Part shown: in pieces, positions 1-8,637 of the stretch
Layout of the letters: the number at the start of each line of letters is the position of its first letter
Numbering within the stretch: the stretch's first letter is position 1
Origin: Oxalobacter vibrioformis
Lineage (GTDB): Bacteria; Pseudomonadota; Gammaproteobacteria; Burkholderiales; Burkholderiaceae_D
Direction of reading: 5' to 3'
Assembly (NCBI RefSeq): GCF_027118995.1
Contig: NZ_CP098242.1
Coordinates: 744,001 to 808,000, forward strand
Length of the DNA: 64,000 nucleotides
Position numbers and translations under genes: made by a program
Notes under the pieces: model-generated
The model's input: only the letters and a program-made list of their open reading frames with translations
Told to the model about the DNA's origin: nothing
The model's database searches: none

Positions 1-957
1 AATGGCATCAGGATCAACAATATGCTCGGGAAGATGGTCGTTGATTTCAGCAAAGGTCAGGAAATTACGCTCCTTGCCAAGCTTGATCAGTGCAACCAGC
101 CGCTCACGGCGGCGTTCGATTTCTTCTGCCGTTGCTTCTGAATCGCTGGAAAGCGCATCTTTCAGGAGCGCTTTTTCTTTTGCCCTTCTGTCTTTTGCCC
201 GGGTCCTTTCAGCAGCCTTCATCTCGGCACGCTCAACCGCATTCAGTGCGACATCTTCATCACTCTCCGGCTGGTAGTCCTTGGGCTTTCTGCCCCGGCG
301 GCCAGGCACTTTGACTTTCGGCAAAACGTAATTGGACGTGTCGATCTGTGCCAGTGCGCTGGCGTCAGTGGTGACAATCGTGCCTTTTTCAGCAGCCGCA
401 GCGGCAGCCTCAGCCTGTTGCTGTATCAAGAGTGCTTTTGGCTTGCGGCCACGTTTCTTCTGTTCTGCCGCATCAGCCACGGCAGGCGCCCTGGCAACGG
501 CCTCAACAACCTGTGCTTCTTTTTCAGATGCTTTTTTCCGGCCCCGGCGTTTTGGCGCATCAACAGCTGCCTCAATAACAGCCGTTTTTTTCTTTTTCAG
601 GGAAACCGGCTCAGCCTTTGCTGGCGCTTTCGCCTTCGTTGTTTTTTGGGACTCAGCTTTCAGTTTCTTTACCTCAGCCTTTGGGTTGGCGATCACCTTG
701 GATTTGGCTGCCGCTTTGGGCGGCACAGCCTTGGCCTTCGGTGTGGCTTTTACCGCGGCCTGTGGTACTGCTTTGGCTTTGGCCCTGGGTTCAGCCTTTA
801 CGGCTACCTTGACTGCCGCTTTGGGCTTGGTCTTTGCTTTTGCTGTCACGACAACGGTTTCCTCATGTTTTGGTCTTCCACGACCTTTTTTTGCAGCCTC
901 AGCGGCTGTCTTGCTCTTAACCGGTTGCGATTTCTTTGATTTCTTCTTGTCGTCCAC
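1..957 (-). CDS. rpoD: RNA polymerase primary sigma factor RpoD, N-terminal part (cut by window edge)
   Basis: This is the N-terminal 319 residues of the primary sigma factor; the promoter-binding regions 2-4 lie beyond position 1. Reading the minus strand from a GTG at 957 (preceded by a GGGGCGG ribosome site) gives a long low-complexity stretch of Lys, Ala, Pro and Val with repeated RGRKPK/KRRGRKK basic patches. Only in the last 30 residues does sigma region 1.1 begin (LIKLGKERNFLTFAEINDHL). Region 1.1 keeps free sigma from binding DNA. It follows dnaG on the same strand, as in the classical rpsU-dnaG-rpoD operon. The basic extension of about 290 residues is the odd feature. Long extensions occur in some beta-proteobacterial RpoD proteins, but the start codon here is an inference. 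Confidence 0.9.
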   Translation of the reverse strand, partial: MDDKKKSKKSQPVKSKTAAEAAKKGRGRPKHEETVVVTAKAKTKPKAAVKVAVKAEPRAKAKAVPQAAVKATPKAKAVPPKAAAKSKVIANPKAEVKKLKAESQKTTKAKAPAKAEPVSLKKKKTAVIEAAVDAPKRRGRKKASEKEAQVVEAVARAPAVADAAEQKKRGRKPKALLIQQQAEAAAAAAEKGTIVTTDASALAQIDTSNYVLPKVKVPGRRGRKPKDYQPESDEDVALNAVERAEMKAAERTRAKDRRAKEKALLKDALSSDSEATAEEIERRRERLVALIKLGKERNFLTFAEINDHLPEHIVDPDAI

Positions 958-1014
958 TGTCCGCCCCAGAATCAACTGATTGGTATACAGGGCATAAATA
1001 TGCCCGCATGTAAA

Positions 1015-1050
1015 GCCTTAAATTATAACACAAATCAACTTGTTTTTTTG
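1015..1050 (-). promoter_or_regulatory. Candidate extended -10 promoter for rpoD
   Basis: In the dnaG-rpoD gap the minus strand carries TGTTATAAT (positions 1022-1030), a consensus extended -10 element, without a clear -35 hexamer. It lies about 65 bases upstream of the rpoD GTG. Just downstream, 990-1005 is a palindrome (GGGCATA, two bases, TATGCCC) that could be an operator. This would let rpoD be transcribed independently of the upstream operon, as is known for other proteobacteria. No transcript data are visible here. Confidence 0.35.
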
Positions 1051-1075
1051 CTTATTATTGTGAAAAATCATGCCC

Positions 1076-2875
1076 TTAAGATACCCCCTTGTCTTCAATA
1101 TTCTGCTGCTGCAAGACACGCTGTTCGTTTTGCAGATCCAGCACATACTGGCGGTTTTCAAGGGCTTTGCCTGACGCCATCAGGTCATTGAGCTCTTCCG
1201 TTATCAGGCGAATCCGGATCTGCCGCATAGACCCCTTCAATTGCTGCCGGGCCGCAGCCATATCAAAGTCGTGGCCATTCATCACTTCAGCAATCAGATG
1301 GTCATAATCCCTGCCTGACAGCCTGAAATACTCGGTCAATGCAGCAAAACTCACATTCTCCCCGAGAGCATGTGTCGCATTGACAATATCCGATAGCGTT
1401 TGAGCATCATCCGGATCAAATTGTTCAATGGCGCTTCTTTCCTCTTCTTCCAGCTCAGGCACCAGTTCCGGATACATGAGCAGAATACGGACCACCTGCC
1501 TGCCCAGACTGACTATCTGCGGGCGCGACTGGCGTTGCGGGGCACGCTGCTTTTTCACGGCCGGCTTTGCCAGCCCCAAAAGCGATTCCAGTTCGTCACC
1601 TGCGGTATGAGTCAGCTCACCAAGTTTTTTTACAATCTGCAATCGCAATGCTGAAGGCTGGATTGCCTGCAAAAGCGGTTTGGCAACATATTGTGCCCGC
1701 GCCCTGCCTTCGAGGGTGTTCAGGTCTCCCCCTTTGGTGATGACGTCAAACAGAAATTCGGAAAAGGGCACCGCATTTTTTATTTCTTTCTCAAAGGCTT
1801 CAGCACCGTATTCGCGTACAAAACTGTCCGGATCATGGTCTGACGGCAAAAAGAGGAAACGCACACCCTTGTTGTCCGTTACATAAGGCAGGCTGGCTTC
1901 CAGCGCCCTTCTTGCAGCGCTTTGCCCCGCCTTGTCGCCGTCAAACGCAAAAACAACCAGGTCTGTCTGACGCATCAGTTTTTGCACCTGAACCGGTGTA
2001 CATGCCGTACCCAAGGTGGCAACCGCCTGGGGAAAACCCAGCTGTGCAAGCGCAACCACATCCATATACCCTTCCACTACCAGCACATAGCCCGCATCCC
2101 GGATATCCTGGCGTGCCTCGAAAAGACCATACAACTCATTGCCTTTCTGAAATAAGGGCGTCTCCGGGGAATTCAAGTACTTCGGTTCGCCTTTGCTGAT
2201 CACGCGCGCGCCAAATCCGATGACCTGGCCTTTGGTATTTCTGATGGGAAACATGATCCTGTCCCGAAAGCGGTCATAGCGGGAATTGGCCGATGCCCCC
2301 CCCTCATTCGGGTCACGCTCGATGACCAGGCCGGATTCCTGCAACTCCTTTGCCGCGTAATCAGGGAAAAGCGTCCGCAGTCCGTCGCGTCCGTCCGGGG
2401 CATAACCCAGCCCGAAGCGTGCCGCAATTTCGCCGGAAACACCGCGTTTCTTCAGATAGGTAATCGCTTCTTCGGCCTGCCGTAACTGCTGGCGGTAAAA
2501 GCGCTCGGCCTGCGCCATGACTTCTCCCTGCACGACGCTGACAGCCTTTTTTTCCGTACGCTCTTCCGGGGTAAACCGCTGGTCATCATCCGGCACAATC
2601 ATGCCGGCGCTGTTTGCCAGCTCCTGCACCGCCTCAACAAATCCCAATCCCGCATAATCCATGAGAAAACCGATGGCACTGCCGTTTTTGCCGCAGCCAA
2701 AGCAGTGATAGAACTGCTTGACCGGACTGACCGTAAAGCTGGGGGTTTTTTCTGTATGGAAGGGACAAAGGCCGAGCAGATTGGCGCCGGCCTTTTTCAA
2801 TTGCACGTGTTTTTCCACCACACTGACAATATCAATGCGGTTCAAGAGGTCCTGGATGAATGACTGAGGGATCAC
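1076..2875 (-). CDS. dnaG: DNA primase DnaG
   Basis: Synthesises RNA primers at the replication fork. The 599-residue product has the N-terminal CHC2-type zinc finger (C37, H40, C58, C61; motifs CPFHTEKTPSF and FYHCFGCG), the RNA-polymerase-like basic motif RYDRFRDRIMFPI near residue 200, and the TOPRIM metal site (VVEGYMD near 266, FAFDGD near 309). A C-terminal region of about 150 residues would bind the DnaB helicase. Length matches the family. The start is a GTG at 2875 with no strong ribosome site, chosen because the family begins just before the IPQSFI segment. It sits between yqeY and rpoD, so priming and sigma factor synthesis are co-transcribed. Confidence 0.97.
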   Translation of the reverse strand: MIPQSFIQDLLNRIDIVSVVEKHVQLKKAGANLLGLCPFHTEKTPSFTVSPVKQFYHCFGCGKNGSAIGFLMDYAGLGFVEAVQELANSAGMIVPDDDQRFTPEERTEKKAVSVVQGEVMAQAERFYRQQLRQAEEAITYLKKRGVSGEIAARFGLGYAPDGRDGLRTLFPDYAAKELQESGLVIERDPNEGGASANSRYDRFRDRIMFPIRNTKGQVIGFGARVISKGEPKYLNSPETPLFQKGNELYGLFEARQDIRDAGYVLVVEGYMDVVALAQLGFPQAVATLGTACTPVQVQKLMRQTDLVVFAFDGDKAGQSAARRALEASLPYVTDNKGVRFLFLPSDHDPDSFVREYGAEAFEKEIKNAVPFSEFLFDVITKGGDLNTLEGRARAQYVAKPLLQAIQPSALRLQIVKKLGELTHTAGDELESLLGLAKPAVKKQRAPQRQSRPQIVSLGRQVVRILLMYPELVPELEEEERSAIEQFDPDDAQTLSDIVNATHALGENVSFAALTEYFRLSGRDYDHLIAEVMNGHDFDMAAARQQLKGSMRQIRIRLITEELNDLMASGKALENRQYVLDLQNEQRVLQQQNIEDKGVS

Positions 2876-2930
2876 GAATCAAAAATGTTTTGTCAAAAAA
2901 CTATCTTCGATTATTTTAGCGTTCTTTTGC

Positions 2931-3374
2931 TCAGAATTTGGCCAGTGCGTTTTTAACCATGCCGGATACGGCTGACATATCAGCCCTGCCAGCCAGCCTG
3001 GTTTTCAGCACGGCCATCACCTTGCCCATATCCTGGGGCCCAGCTGCACCAGCAACAGCAGCACTGACTTCCTTTTCAATTTCTTCAGGACTGAGTGCCG
3101 CAGGCATATAGGCGGAAAGGACTTCAAGCTCGGCTTTTTCCTGGTCGGCCAGATCCTGGCGGCCACCCGCTTCAAACTGGGAAATGGAGTCACGGCGCTG
3201 CTTGATCATTTTTTCAATAATGCCGAGCACATCGGTGTCCGTCAGATCCTTGCGGTCATCGACTTCTTTTTGCTTCATGGCGGCTGTCAGCATACGAATC
3301 GTGCCCAGTCTTGCGCTGTCCTTGGCACGCATGGCGTTTTTCATATCCTCAACAATCTGTTCTTTCAGGCTCAT
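2931..3374 (-). CDS. yqeY: GatB/YqeY domain protein
   Basis: A 147-residue all-helical protein of the YqeY family, related to the C-terminal tRNA-binding tail of the GatB amidotransferase subunit. It begins with the family pattern LKEQIVEDMKNAMRAKDSAR and contains the conserved KQRRDSISQFEAGGRQDLA helix. The precise function of free-standing YqeY is not established; a tRNA-related role is assumed from the domain. The start is supported by a strong GGGAGGAGG ribosome site. Its place between rpsU and dnaG is the usual one in proteobacteria. Confidence 0.92.
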   Translation of the reverse strand: MSLKEQIVEDMKNAMRAKDSARLGTIRMLTAAMKQKEVDDRKDLTDTDVLGIIEKMIKQRRDSISQFEAGGRQDLADQEKAELEVLSAYMPAALSPEEIEKEVSAAVAGAAGPQDMGKVMAVLKTRLAGRADMSAVSGMVKNALAKF

Positions 3375-3400
3375 GTGGCCTCCTCCCGACGTTTATGAAA

Positions 3401-3434
3401 CACAAAAACCCGCCGCGGATTATCCGGAGCGGGT
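3401..3434 (-). terminator. Intrinsic terminator after rpsU
   Basis: On the minus strand ACCCGC and GCGGGT (outer arms at 3429-3434 and 3408-3413) enclose an inner pairing CGGAT/ATCCG and are followed by TTTTTG. It lies between rpsU and yqeY. A partial terminator here, which makes more S21 than primase, is known from the classical E. coli operon; the same role is inferred here. Confidence 0.6.
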
Positions 3435-3472
3435 CTGCATCAGGTATGCCCGATCTGCCTCGCAGGGCAGAA

Positions 3473-3685
3473 TCAATACATTTTCTTGGGCAGTTGCTGA
3501 CTACGAATTCGCTTGTAGTGGCGTTTGACAGCCGCAGCGTGTTTTCTTTTACGCTCTGAAGTCGGCTTCTCGTAAAATTCGCGCGCACGCAATTCTGTCA
3601 GAAGGCCGGTTTTCTCGATGGTACGCTTGAAGCGGCGCATGGCGACTTCAAATGGTTCGTTTTCTTTAATGCGAATAGTTGTCAT
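3473..3685 (-). CDS. rpsU: 30S ribosomal protein S21
   Basis: A 70-residue, very basic small-subunit protein needed for translation initiation. The sequence has the S21 core ([14 protein letters not shown], then [20 protein letters not shown]) and full family length. It is the first gene of the rpsU-yqeY-dnaG-rpoD operon and is followed by a hairpin terminator that would limit transcription into the downstream genes. The AT-rich gap 3686-3823 upstream must hold its promoter; no confident -35/-10 pair was identified. Confidence 0.97.
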   Translation of the reverse strand: MTTIRIKENEPFEVAMRRFKRTIEKTGLLTELRAREFYEKPTSERKRKHAAAVKRHYKRIRSQQLPKKMY

Positions 3686-3823
3686 GAAATAATCAGGTTT
3701 ATCTAATTTACTGAAAAGATTACTATCGTAACAAATAATTTTACTTATTGGAAGCCTCTTTTTTCAAATAGGCCTCCAGGCAGAAAAAATATCGGTTATC
3801 GGGGTATTTCGGCTACAGGCAGG

Positions 3824-4759
3824 TCATTCTTCCATCAGTGCGCGAACGTGCGCGGCAGAGCCTGTTGCCAGGCCATCAAGGCTATAGCCTCCCTCAAGAA
3901 TGGAAACGACTTTGCCTTCACCAAATTCATCTGCGATTTTTACCAGCTCTTTCGTAATCCAGTAAAAATCATCATCCGTGAAATTCAGACCACCCAGCGG
4001 GTCTTTCTGGTGGGAGTCAAAACCGGCAGAAATAATCAGCAGGGACGGCTTGAAACGGCGCAGCGCCTGCAGCATCTCGGCCTCCATCCTTGAACGGAAG
4101 GTGGCTGAATTGCAGCCGCGGGACAAGAGTACATTGACAATGTTATTGTCTATGCCGGTCTCATACTTGGCGCCCGTTCCGGGATAGAAAGGCGACTGGT
4201 GGCATGAGCCGTAAAAAATATTCGGCTTGTAGTAAAACGCATCCTGTGTGCCATTGCCATGATGGACATCGATATCCACAATGGCGACTTTCGGCACCTT
4301 GTGCGTGTCGATCGCATAGGCTGCTGCGATGGCTGCCTGATTGAAAACGCAAAAACCCATCGCCCGGTCAGGCTCCGCATGATGGCCGCACGGACGCGTC
4401 GCACAGAAAATCCGCTTGACCTCCCCTTTCACGACATCATCCACCCCGGCACAGGCCGCGCCAACACAGGCCATCACGGCATTCCACGTCCCCGGCGACA
4501 TAACGGTATCTCCGCCATCCAGGGGCACATAGCCTGATTTGGGGCGAATACGCTCCACGCGATCAACAAATTCAGGGGTGTGCACCAAAAGCAGCTGCTC
4601 ATGCGTTCCCAAAGGCGCATCTTTCCAGGGAATTCCCTTGAATTCGGGCGCACGCAATGCGCGACGCACGGCAGTCAGGCGCTCCGGTGATTCCGGGTGG
4701 CTTGGGCCGGGACGATGTTCAAGGCAATAATCCGATGTATATATTTGAAGCGTCTTCAT
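3824..4759 (-). CDS. Histone-deacetylase-family amidohydrolase
   Basis: A zinc-dependent deacetylase of the arginase/HDAC fold, 311 residues, class II-like. Visible motifs: HPESPERL near the N-terminus, the catalytic pair in RPCGHHAE, zinc-ligand segment VDIDVHHGNGTQDAFY, and the second aspartate in SAGFDSHQKDPLGG. Bacterial members act on acetylated small molecules (for example acetylpolyamines) or on acetyl-lysine in proteins such as acetyl-CoA synthetase; which applies here cannot be told from sequence. It is a lone minus-strand gene between rpsU and sodB with about 165 bp of gap on the sodB side. Confidence 0.9.
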   Translation of the reverse strand: MKTLQIYTSDYCLEHRPGPSHPESPERLTAVRRALRAPEFKGIPWKDAPLGTHEQLLLVHTPEFVDRVERIRPKSGYVPLDGGDTVMSPGTWNAVMACVGAACAGVDDVVKGEVKRIFCATRPCGHHAEPDRAMGFCVFNQAAIAAAYAIDTHKVPKVAIVDIDVHHGNGTQDAFYYKPNIFYGSCHQSPFYPGTGAKYETGIDNNIVNVLLSRGCNSATFRSRMEAEMLQALRRFKPSLLIISAGFDSHQKDPLGGLNFTDDDFYWITKELVKIADEFGEGKVVSILEGGYSLDGLATGSAAHVRALMEE

Positions 4760-4927
4760 GAGGCATTTTTACGGGTAAAGGCAGCCGGACGGCCACACAG
4801 GGATTTAAAAAGTTGCGCTGTCGCACTATTACTGCAACGATTTTACATCATCAGCGGGAATTCTGTGGAAAGCAGGAAAAGCAAGGGATGGCGCGGCCAC
4901 CCCTCCTGCTAAAACCACATTGATCTG

Positions 4928-5506
4928 TCAGGTGTAATTTTGCGTGACAAAATCCCAGTTCACCACCTGCCAGAATGCTTCAACGAATTTGGCACGGGCA
5001 TTGCGATAGTCGATATAGTACGCATGCTCCCATACATCGCAGGTCAGCAGTGGCTTGTCAGAACCCGTCAACGGGGTGGCAGCATTGGAGGTATTCACAA
5101 TATCCAGGGTGCCATCGCTTCTTTTGACCAGCCAGGTCCACCCGGAACCAAAATTGCCGACACAGTTTTTGGTGAATTCATCCCTGAAACTGTCATATGA
5201 ACCCCACTTTTTACTGATGGCATCAGCTAGCGCACCCGATGGCGTACCCCCACCTTTTGGCTTCATGCACTGCCAGAAAAACGTGTGATTCCATACCTGT
5301 GCCGCATTGTTGAAGATACCACCGGATGATTTTTTGACGATATCTTCCAGCGAGGCATTCTCAAATTCCGTGCCTTTGATCTGGTTGTTCAGATTGGTGA
5401 CATAAGCCTGATGATGTTTCCCATAGTGATATTCCAGTGTCTCCTGGGAGATATGGGGCTGCAGGCCATCCATTGGATATGGCAGGGGAGGCAATTTATG
5501 TTCCAT
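4928..5506 (-). CDS. sodB: Superoxide dismutase [Fe]
   Basis: Converts superoxide to oxygen and hydrogen peroxide in the cytoplasm. The 192-residue product carries the metal ligands in [16 protein letters not shown] and [13 protein letters not shown], and the glutamine of [11 protein letters not shown] that is typical of iron rather than manganese enzymes. The start at 5506 is preferred over an in-frame one 33 bases upstream because of the AAGGAAAGG ribosome site and the family start [17 protein letters not shown] on the minus strand at 5551-5556 is a plausible -10 box. Presence of sodB suggests at least transient oxygen exposure. Confidence 0.96.
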   Translation of the reverse strand: MEHKLPPLPYPMDGLQPHISQETLEYHYGKHHQAYVTNLNNQIKGTEFENASLEDIVKKSSGGIFNNAAQVWNHTFFWQCMKPKGGGTPSGALADAISKKWGSYDSFRDEFTKNCVGNFGSGWTWLVKRSDGTLDIVNTSNAATPLTGSDKPLLTCDVWEHAYYIDYRNARAKFVEAFWQVVNWDFVTQNYT

Positions 5507-5731
5507 AAGGTTTCCTTTCCTTGAGAGAGAGCCACACAATGTGAAAATTTATTATAAGGGCTGGCAGCAAATACTGCAGCGTACGCTGGTATTTTTTATA
5601 CCCGTCAGATTTTCTGCCATTTTCCTCATCAGGATATCTTTTTATAATGAAACAGTTATGACTCATATTCAATGTCATCCGCTTTTATACCCTTATTGAT
5701 AAAAAACATGAGCTGGCTCCGAAACCCTTTT

Positions 5732-6376
5732 ATGGCAAAGAAATTTGCCAACCGGCATGATGCGGCGCTGCAAATGGCAGAAAAGCTGTCATCTTATCGC
5801 GGAAAAAACCCGCTTGTCCTCGCCATACCCCGGGGGGCTGTTCCCATGGGAGAAATACTGGCAGAAAAACTGGAAGGGGAACTGGATGTCGTCCTGGTCC
5901 GGAAAATCGGCGCGCCCGGCAACCCTGAGTACGCTATTGGCGCTGTGGACGAAAACGGCTGGACTTATATGACAGAAGAACCCACCCGGCTTGAGCCGAT
6001 TGCTGCCTACATAGAAAAAGAAAAGGAGCGGCAGCAGGCGATCTGTCAGGAACGCCGCCGCCAGTATACGCCTATCAGACCACCAGCAAACCCGGCAGGA
6101 CGAACGGTGATCATCATTGATGATGGACTTGCAACAGGCGCTACCATGATCGCGGCCCTGCGTTCCATCCGGGCACAGCAGCCAGCCGAACTGATTTGCG
6201 CTGTACCCGTTGGCCACCACGAAAGTATCAGGCTTGTGGAAAATTTTGCCGATGCGGTCTCCTGTGTACTGATACCACCGGATTTTCGCGCGGTCGGGCA
6301 GTTTTATCATGATTTTTCACAGGTAGATGACCAGGAGGTGGAAGAAATACTGATGCGAAGAAAATCCCTTATCTGA
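5732..6376 (+). CDS. Phosphoribosyltransferase domain protein
   Basis: A type I phosphoribosyltransferase of about 214 residues. The PRPP-binding loop is clear (VIIIDDGLATGATM) and the N-terminal part matches the stand-alone family that begins with a NRHDAALQMAEKL helix followed by LAIPRGAVPMG. Substrate unknown; related proteins are usually annotated only as putative phosphoribosyltransferases. The reading frame is open back to 5672 and has ATGs at 5672, 5708 and 5732; none has a good ribosome site, and 5732 was chosen because the family alignment begins there. Divergent from sodB. Confidence 0.85.
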   Translation: MAKKFANRHDAALQMAEKLSSYRGKNPLVLAIPRGAVPMGEILAEKLEGELDVVLVRKIGAPGNPEYAIGAVDENGWTYMTEEPTRLEPIAAYIEKEKERQQAICQERRRQYTPIRPPANPAGRTVIIIDDGLATGATMIAALRSIRAQQPAELICAVPVGHHESIRLVENFADAVSCVLIPPDFRAVGQFYHDFSQVDDQEVEEILMRRKSLI

Positions 6377-6457
6377 TGTGCTTGCGGGTAATATAAATGG
6401 TATTGCCCTCTCAAACCCGCTCCTGATTTTTCATGCCTTATAAAGAAAGATACTGTT

Positions 6458-7078
6458 ATGGAAAAACTGCTCGCCCTCTTTTGTCTTGTTTTTTCGGCCA
6501 CACTGCTTCATGCGGCGGACCTTCTCACCTCAGACAAGCCCTATACGGACAACGGGCAGATCCAGATCGAAAAAAAGAAAGATTCTGATGAAGAAACCAG
6601 AATTGAAAGGGGAAAAATCAATGGTATTTCTTATGTGATTTATTACGCCGATGGCCAGGCTGCTTTCGGCAATGCATCTGACCCCGCAGACAACTGGACG
6701 GTATCCTGTAAAAAATACGGCTCGATCAATGATGTCCACTGCCCGATCCGCAAGAAAGGATTGTCTGTTTATCTCTATGCCAGCGGGGATAATGGCGTGA
6801 GCATCGGGCCCAACCTTTACCCGAAATCATCCACAAGCATCACGATTGATGGAGAAAAACCGCTCTCAACCAAACAGGGGGAAAAAGGCGTCTTTGACAA
6901 GGAGACCGGGCTGACAATCATTGAAAAGCTCAATGCATCATCCAGGGTCAGCATCCGCTACGCACAATGGCCGAATAAAAAACCATTTGATGAAGTCATT
7001 GATATGCAGGGCTATGATGAGGCTGTTGCCTATGCACGATGGGCGATGACGCACCTGAAAGAAGGGAAACATTTTTGA
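6458..7078 (+). CDS. Secreted protein of unknown function
   Basis: A 206-residue protein with a clear Sec signal peptide (MEKLLALFCLVFSATLLHA, cleavage expected after HA). The mature part has two cysteines, in NWTVSCKKYG and DVHCPIRKK, that could form a disulphide; this spacing and a C-terminal segment rich in small residues loosely recall IalB-like periplasmic proteins, but I would not name it on that. It follows the phosphoribosyltransferase by 81 bases and is last before the cold-shock gene. AAAGA upstream of the ATG could be a weak ribosome site. Confidence 0.7.
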   Translation: MEKLLALFCLVFSATLLHAADLLTSDKPYTDNGQIQIEKKKDSDEETRIERGKINGISYVIYYADGQAAFGNASDPADNWTVSCKKYGSINDVHCPIRKKGLSVYLYASGDNGVSIGPNLYPKSSTSITIDGEKPLSTKQGEKGVFDKETGLTIIEKLNASSRVSIRYAQWPNKKPFDEVIDMQGYDEAVAYARWAMTHLKEGKHF

Positions 7079-7322
7079 GGAGAAAAAATGTGCAGATCCT
7101 CCTTTAAGCAGGAGTCTGTTGTTTTTCTGAACAAACCGGTTGATTAAAAATGTGCGAATGACATTTTCGTGCTAGGATGCACGTACATTATTTTCAAGCA
7201 CCAGATTTAAGTACCATCGTTGTTCTATTTCAAGCAGTACTTTGATAGTTCCTTTAGTCTTTCTTGATTATTTTGCATGACGGGCATTTGCTCTAGTTTT
7301 ATATTTTTAAAAGGAATTTCAA
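7079..7322 (+). promoter_or_regulatory. Long AT-rich leader/promoter region of the cold-shock gene
   Basis: A 244-base stretch without a gene, ending in AAAAGGAATTTCAA just before the csp ATG. It is pyrimidine- and T-rich after 7180. Long structured 5' leaders that refold at low temperature are known for cspA-type genes. I see no convincing single promoter pair and no strong hairpin, so this is a location call only. Confidence 0.3.
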
Positions 7323-7526
7323 ATGGAAACAGGTACTGTTAAATGGTTCAATGAATCAAAAGGTTTCGGCTTTATCACACCGGACGACAACGGCAAAGAT
7401 TTGTTTGCGCATTTTTCCCACATTGAAGGCGCGGGTTTCAAAACCCTTGCTGAGGGTCAGAAAGTGCGTTTCGTGTCAGCCATGGGTCAAAAAGGCCCCC
7501 AGGCCACCAACATTCAGCCGATGTAA
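7323..7526 (+). CDS. Cold-shock domain protein (CspA family)
   Basis: A 67-residue single cold-shock domain that binds single-stranded RNA and DNA and acts as an RNA chaperone. Both RNA-binding motifs are present: KGFGFI (RNP1, near residue 14) and DLFAHF (RNP2, near residue 27). Length and the [16 protein letters not shown] start are typical. It is monocistronic, with AAAAGGA as ribosome site and a strong terminator 20 bases after the stop codon. The exact paralogue (cspA, cspD and so on) cannot be assigned. Confidence 0.96.
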   Translation: METGTVKWFNESKGFGFITPDDNGKDLFAHFSHIEGAGFKTLAEGQKVRFVSAMGQKGPQATNIQPM

Positions 7527-7542
7527 TCTCGACCTGATTACG

Positions 7543-7571
7543 AAAAAAGCCCCGGATTCCGGGGCTTTTTT
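7543..7571 (+). terminator. Intrinsic terminator of the cold-shock gene
   Basis: GCCCCGG and CCGGGGC (7549-7565) form a 7-bp GC stem with a 3-base loop, flanked by six A on the left and six T on the right. It can therefore act in both directions and also sits just past the end of the minus-strand VanW-like gene. Confidence 0.85.
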
Positions 7572-7606
7572 ATTCCTGATTCAGTCATCAACAACACTTG
7601 CTCCTC

Positions 7607-8421
7607 TCACTCCAGCATCTCATCTGCCACGGGGTATTTGACGACAACCCGATTGGCATAAAGCGGTTTTGAATTGATGAGCCGGGGGGCGTGCCCCTTG
7701 GTATGCGTATCACACCAGATCTTGTTTTTACGGAATGTGCGCCCCTTTTCCCGCAGGAAGCGATGTTTTTTCTGAAAGACGTGATACCTCACATCCCATT
7801 CCTCGCTGCACCGCAGCCCCCCTCCAGCTGATGCTCGCCAACCCGACATAATATCTGGAAAGTCCTGTCGTTCGGATTGTGCAGGACAAGATCAATGAAA
7901 TTGTAAAAAATGGCAGCACCAGAACCGAAAGGTAATGCCCTGCTATCATCCGGAAAAGGATCAAAACTGTGATTGGCGCGTTCAACCACTGTAAGCGGAG
8001 AATGCAGAGCCATCCAGTGAATCAGATTGCTGAGCTGGCAGATACCCCCGCCAATACCTGAACGCGCTTCACCGAAAGACAACTCCATCCCTTCCATAAA
8101 TCCGCGTTTTTTAGTTGGTTTTCCCACCAGACGGCAAAACGAAAAATACTCGCCCGGCCGGATCAATACACCATGAATACATTGCGTGGCGATGTGTAAA
8201 TTAACCACCTTGTTATGCTGGAGCGCCAGATCACTGTCACCCAGATTCCTGATGAGTTTGGAGGTATGCCTGATATCCCGGAAAGGCAAAGACTCTTCCG
8301 GTTTCAATACGAGGCTGTACCGACGTGAAGAAAAACGCCAGGCCACATGTCGGAACACCCTTCGCTGGGCGACGCGCAGGGCATACAGGAAAGGATGATA
8401 AAGGGAAAGTGGTTTTCGCAT
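7607..8421 (-). CDS. VanW-family protein, interrupted by a one-base frameshift
   Basis: The first 200 residues match the VanW family: a basic N-terminus, the core RPGEYFSFCRLVGKPTKKRG, and the hallmark GIGGGICQLSNLIHWMALHS. After LEGG the frame is lost at a run of six C on the plus strand (7817-7822). Adding one base restores a family-like C-terminus (RCSEEWDVRYHVFQKKHRF, IWCDTHTKG, NRVVVKYPV) ending at 7607 and giving 271 residues. VanW proteins accompany some glycopeptide resistance clusters, but most family members have no known role and none of the other van genes are here. No ribosome site is obvious at 8421. Either a pseudogene, a phase-variable gene or a sequence error. Confidence 0.8.
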
Positions 8422-8637
8422 AGCCGTACAGCAACGCTGTCATCTGTGAAGGCAAGTGCATACTCTACAGGACTTTATCAAATATTGCTGAAGGGGGTAT
8501 TGTGGGGACTCAATCGAATAACGCGCTGAAAGGCGCATGAATTATTAACTTGCTCATATTCAATTTTCTCGAATGCCCCGAAAAATGCCCCTATGCATTC
8601 CTTCTCTATCACTTCCAGCGGAGTGATTCTATTCCTG

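Noticed and set aside
332..979. Long plus-strand open frame rich in Ala, Phe and Ser
   Set aside because: It is the antisense shadow of the Lys/Ala-rich rpoD extension on the minus strand, which ends in a recognisable sigma region 1.1.
7607..8421. VanW-like gene as evidence of vancomycin resistance
   Set aside because: No vanH, vanA/B, vanX or regulator genes are nearby, and VanW alone has no established resistance function.
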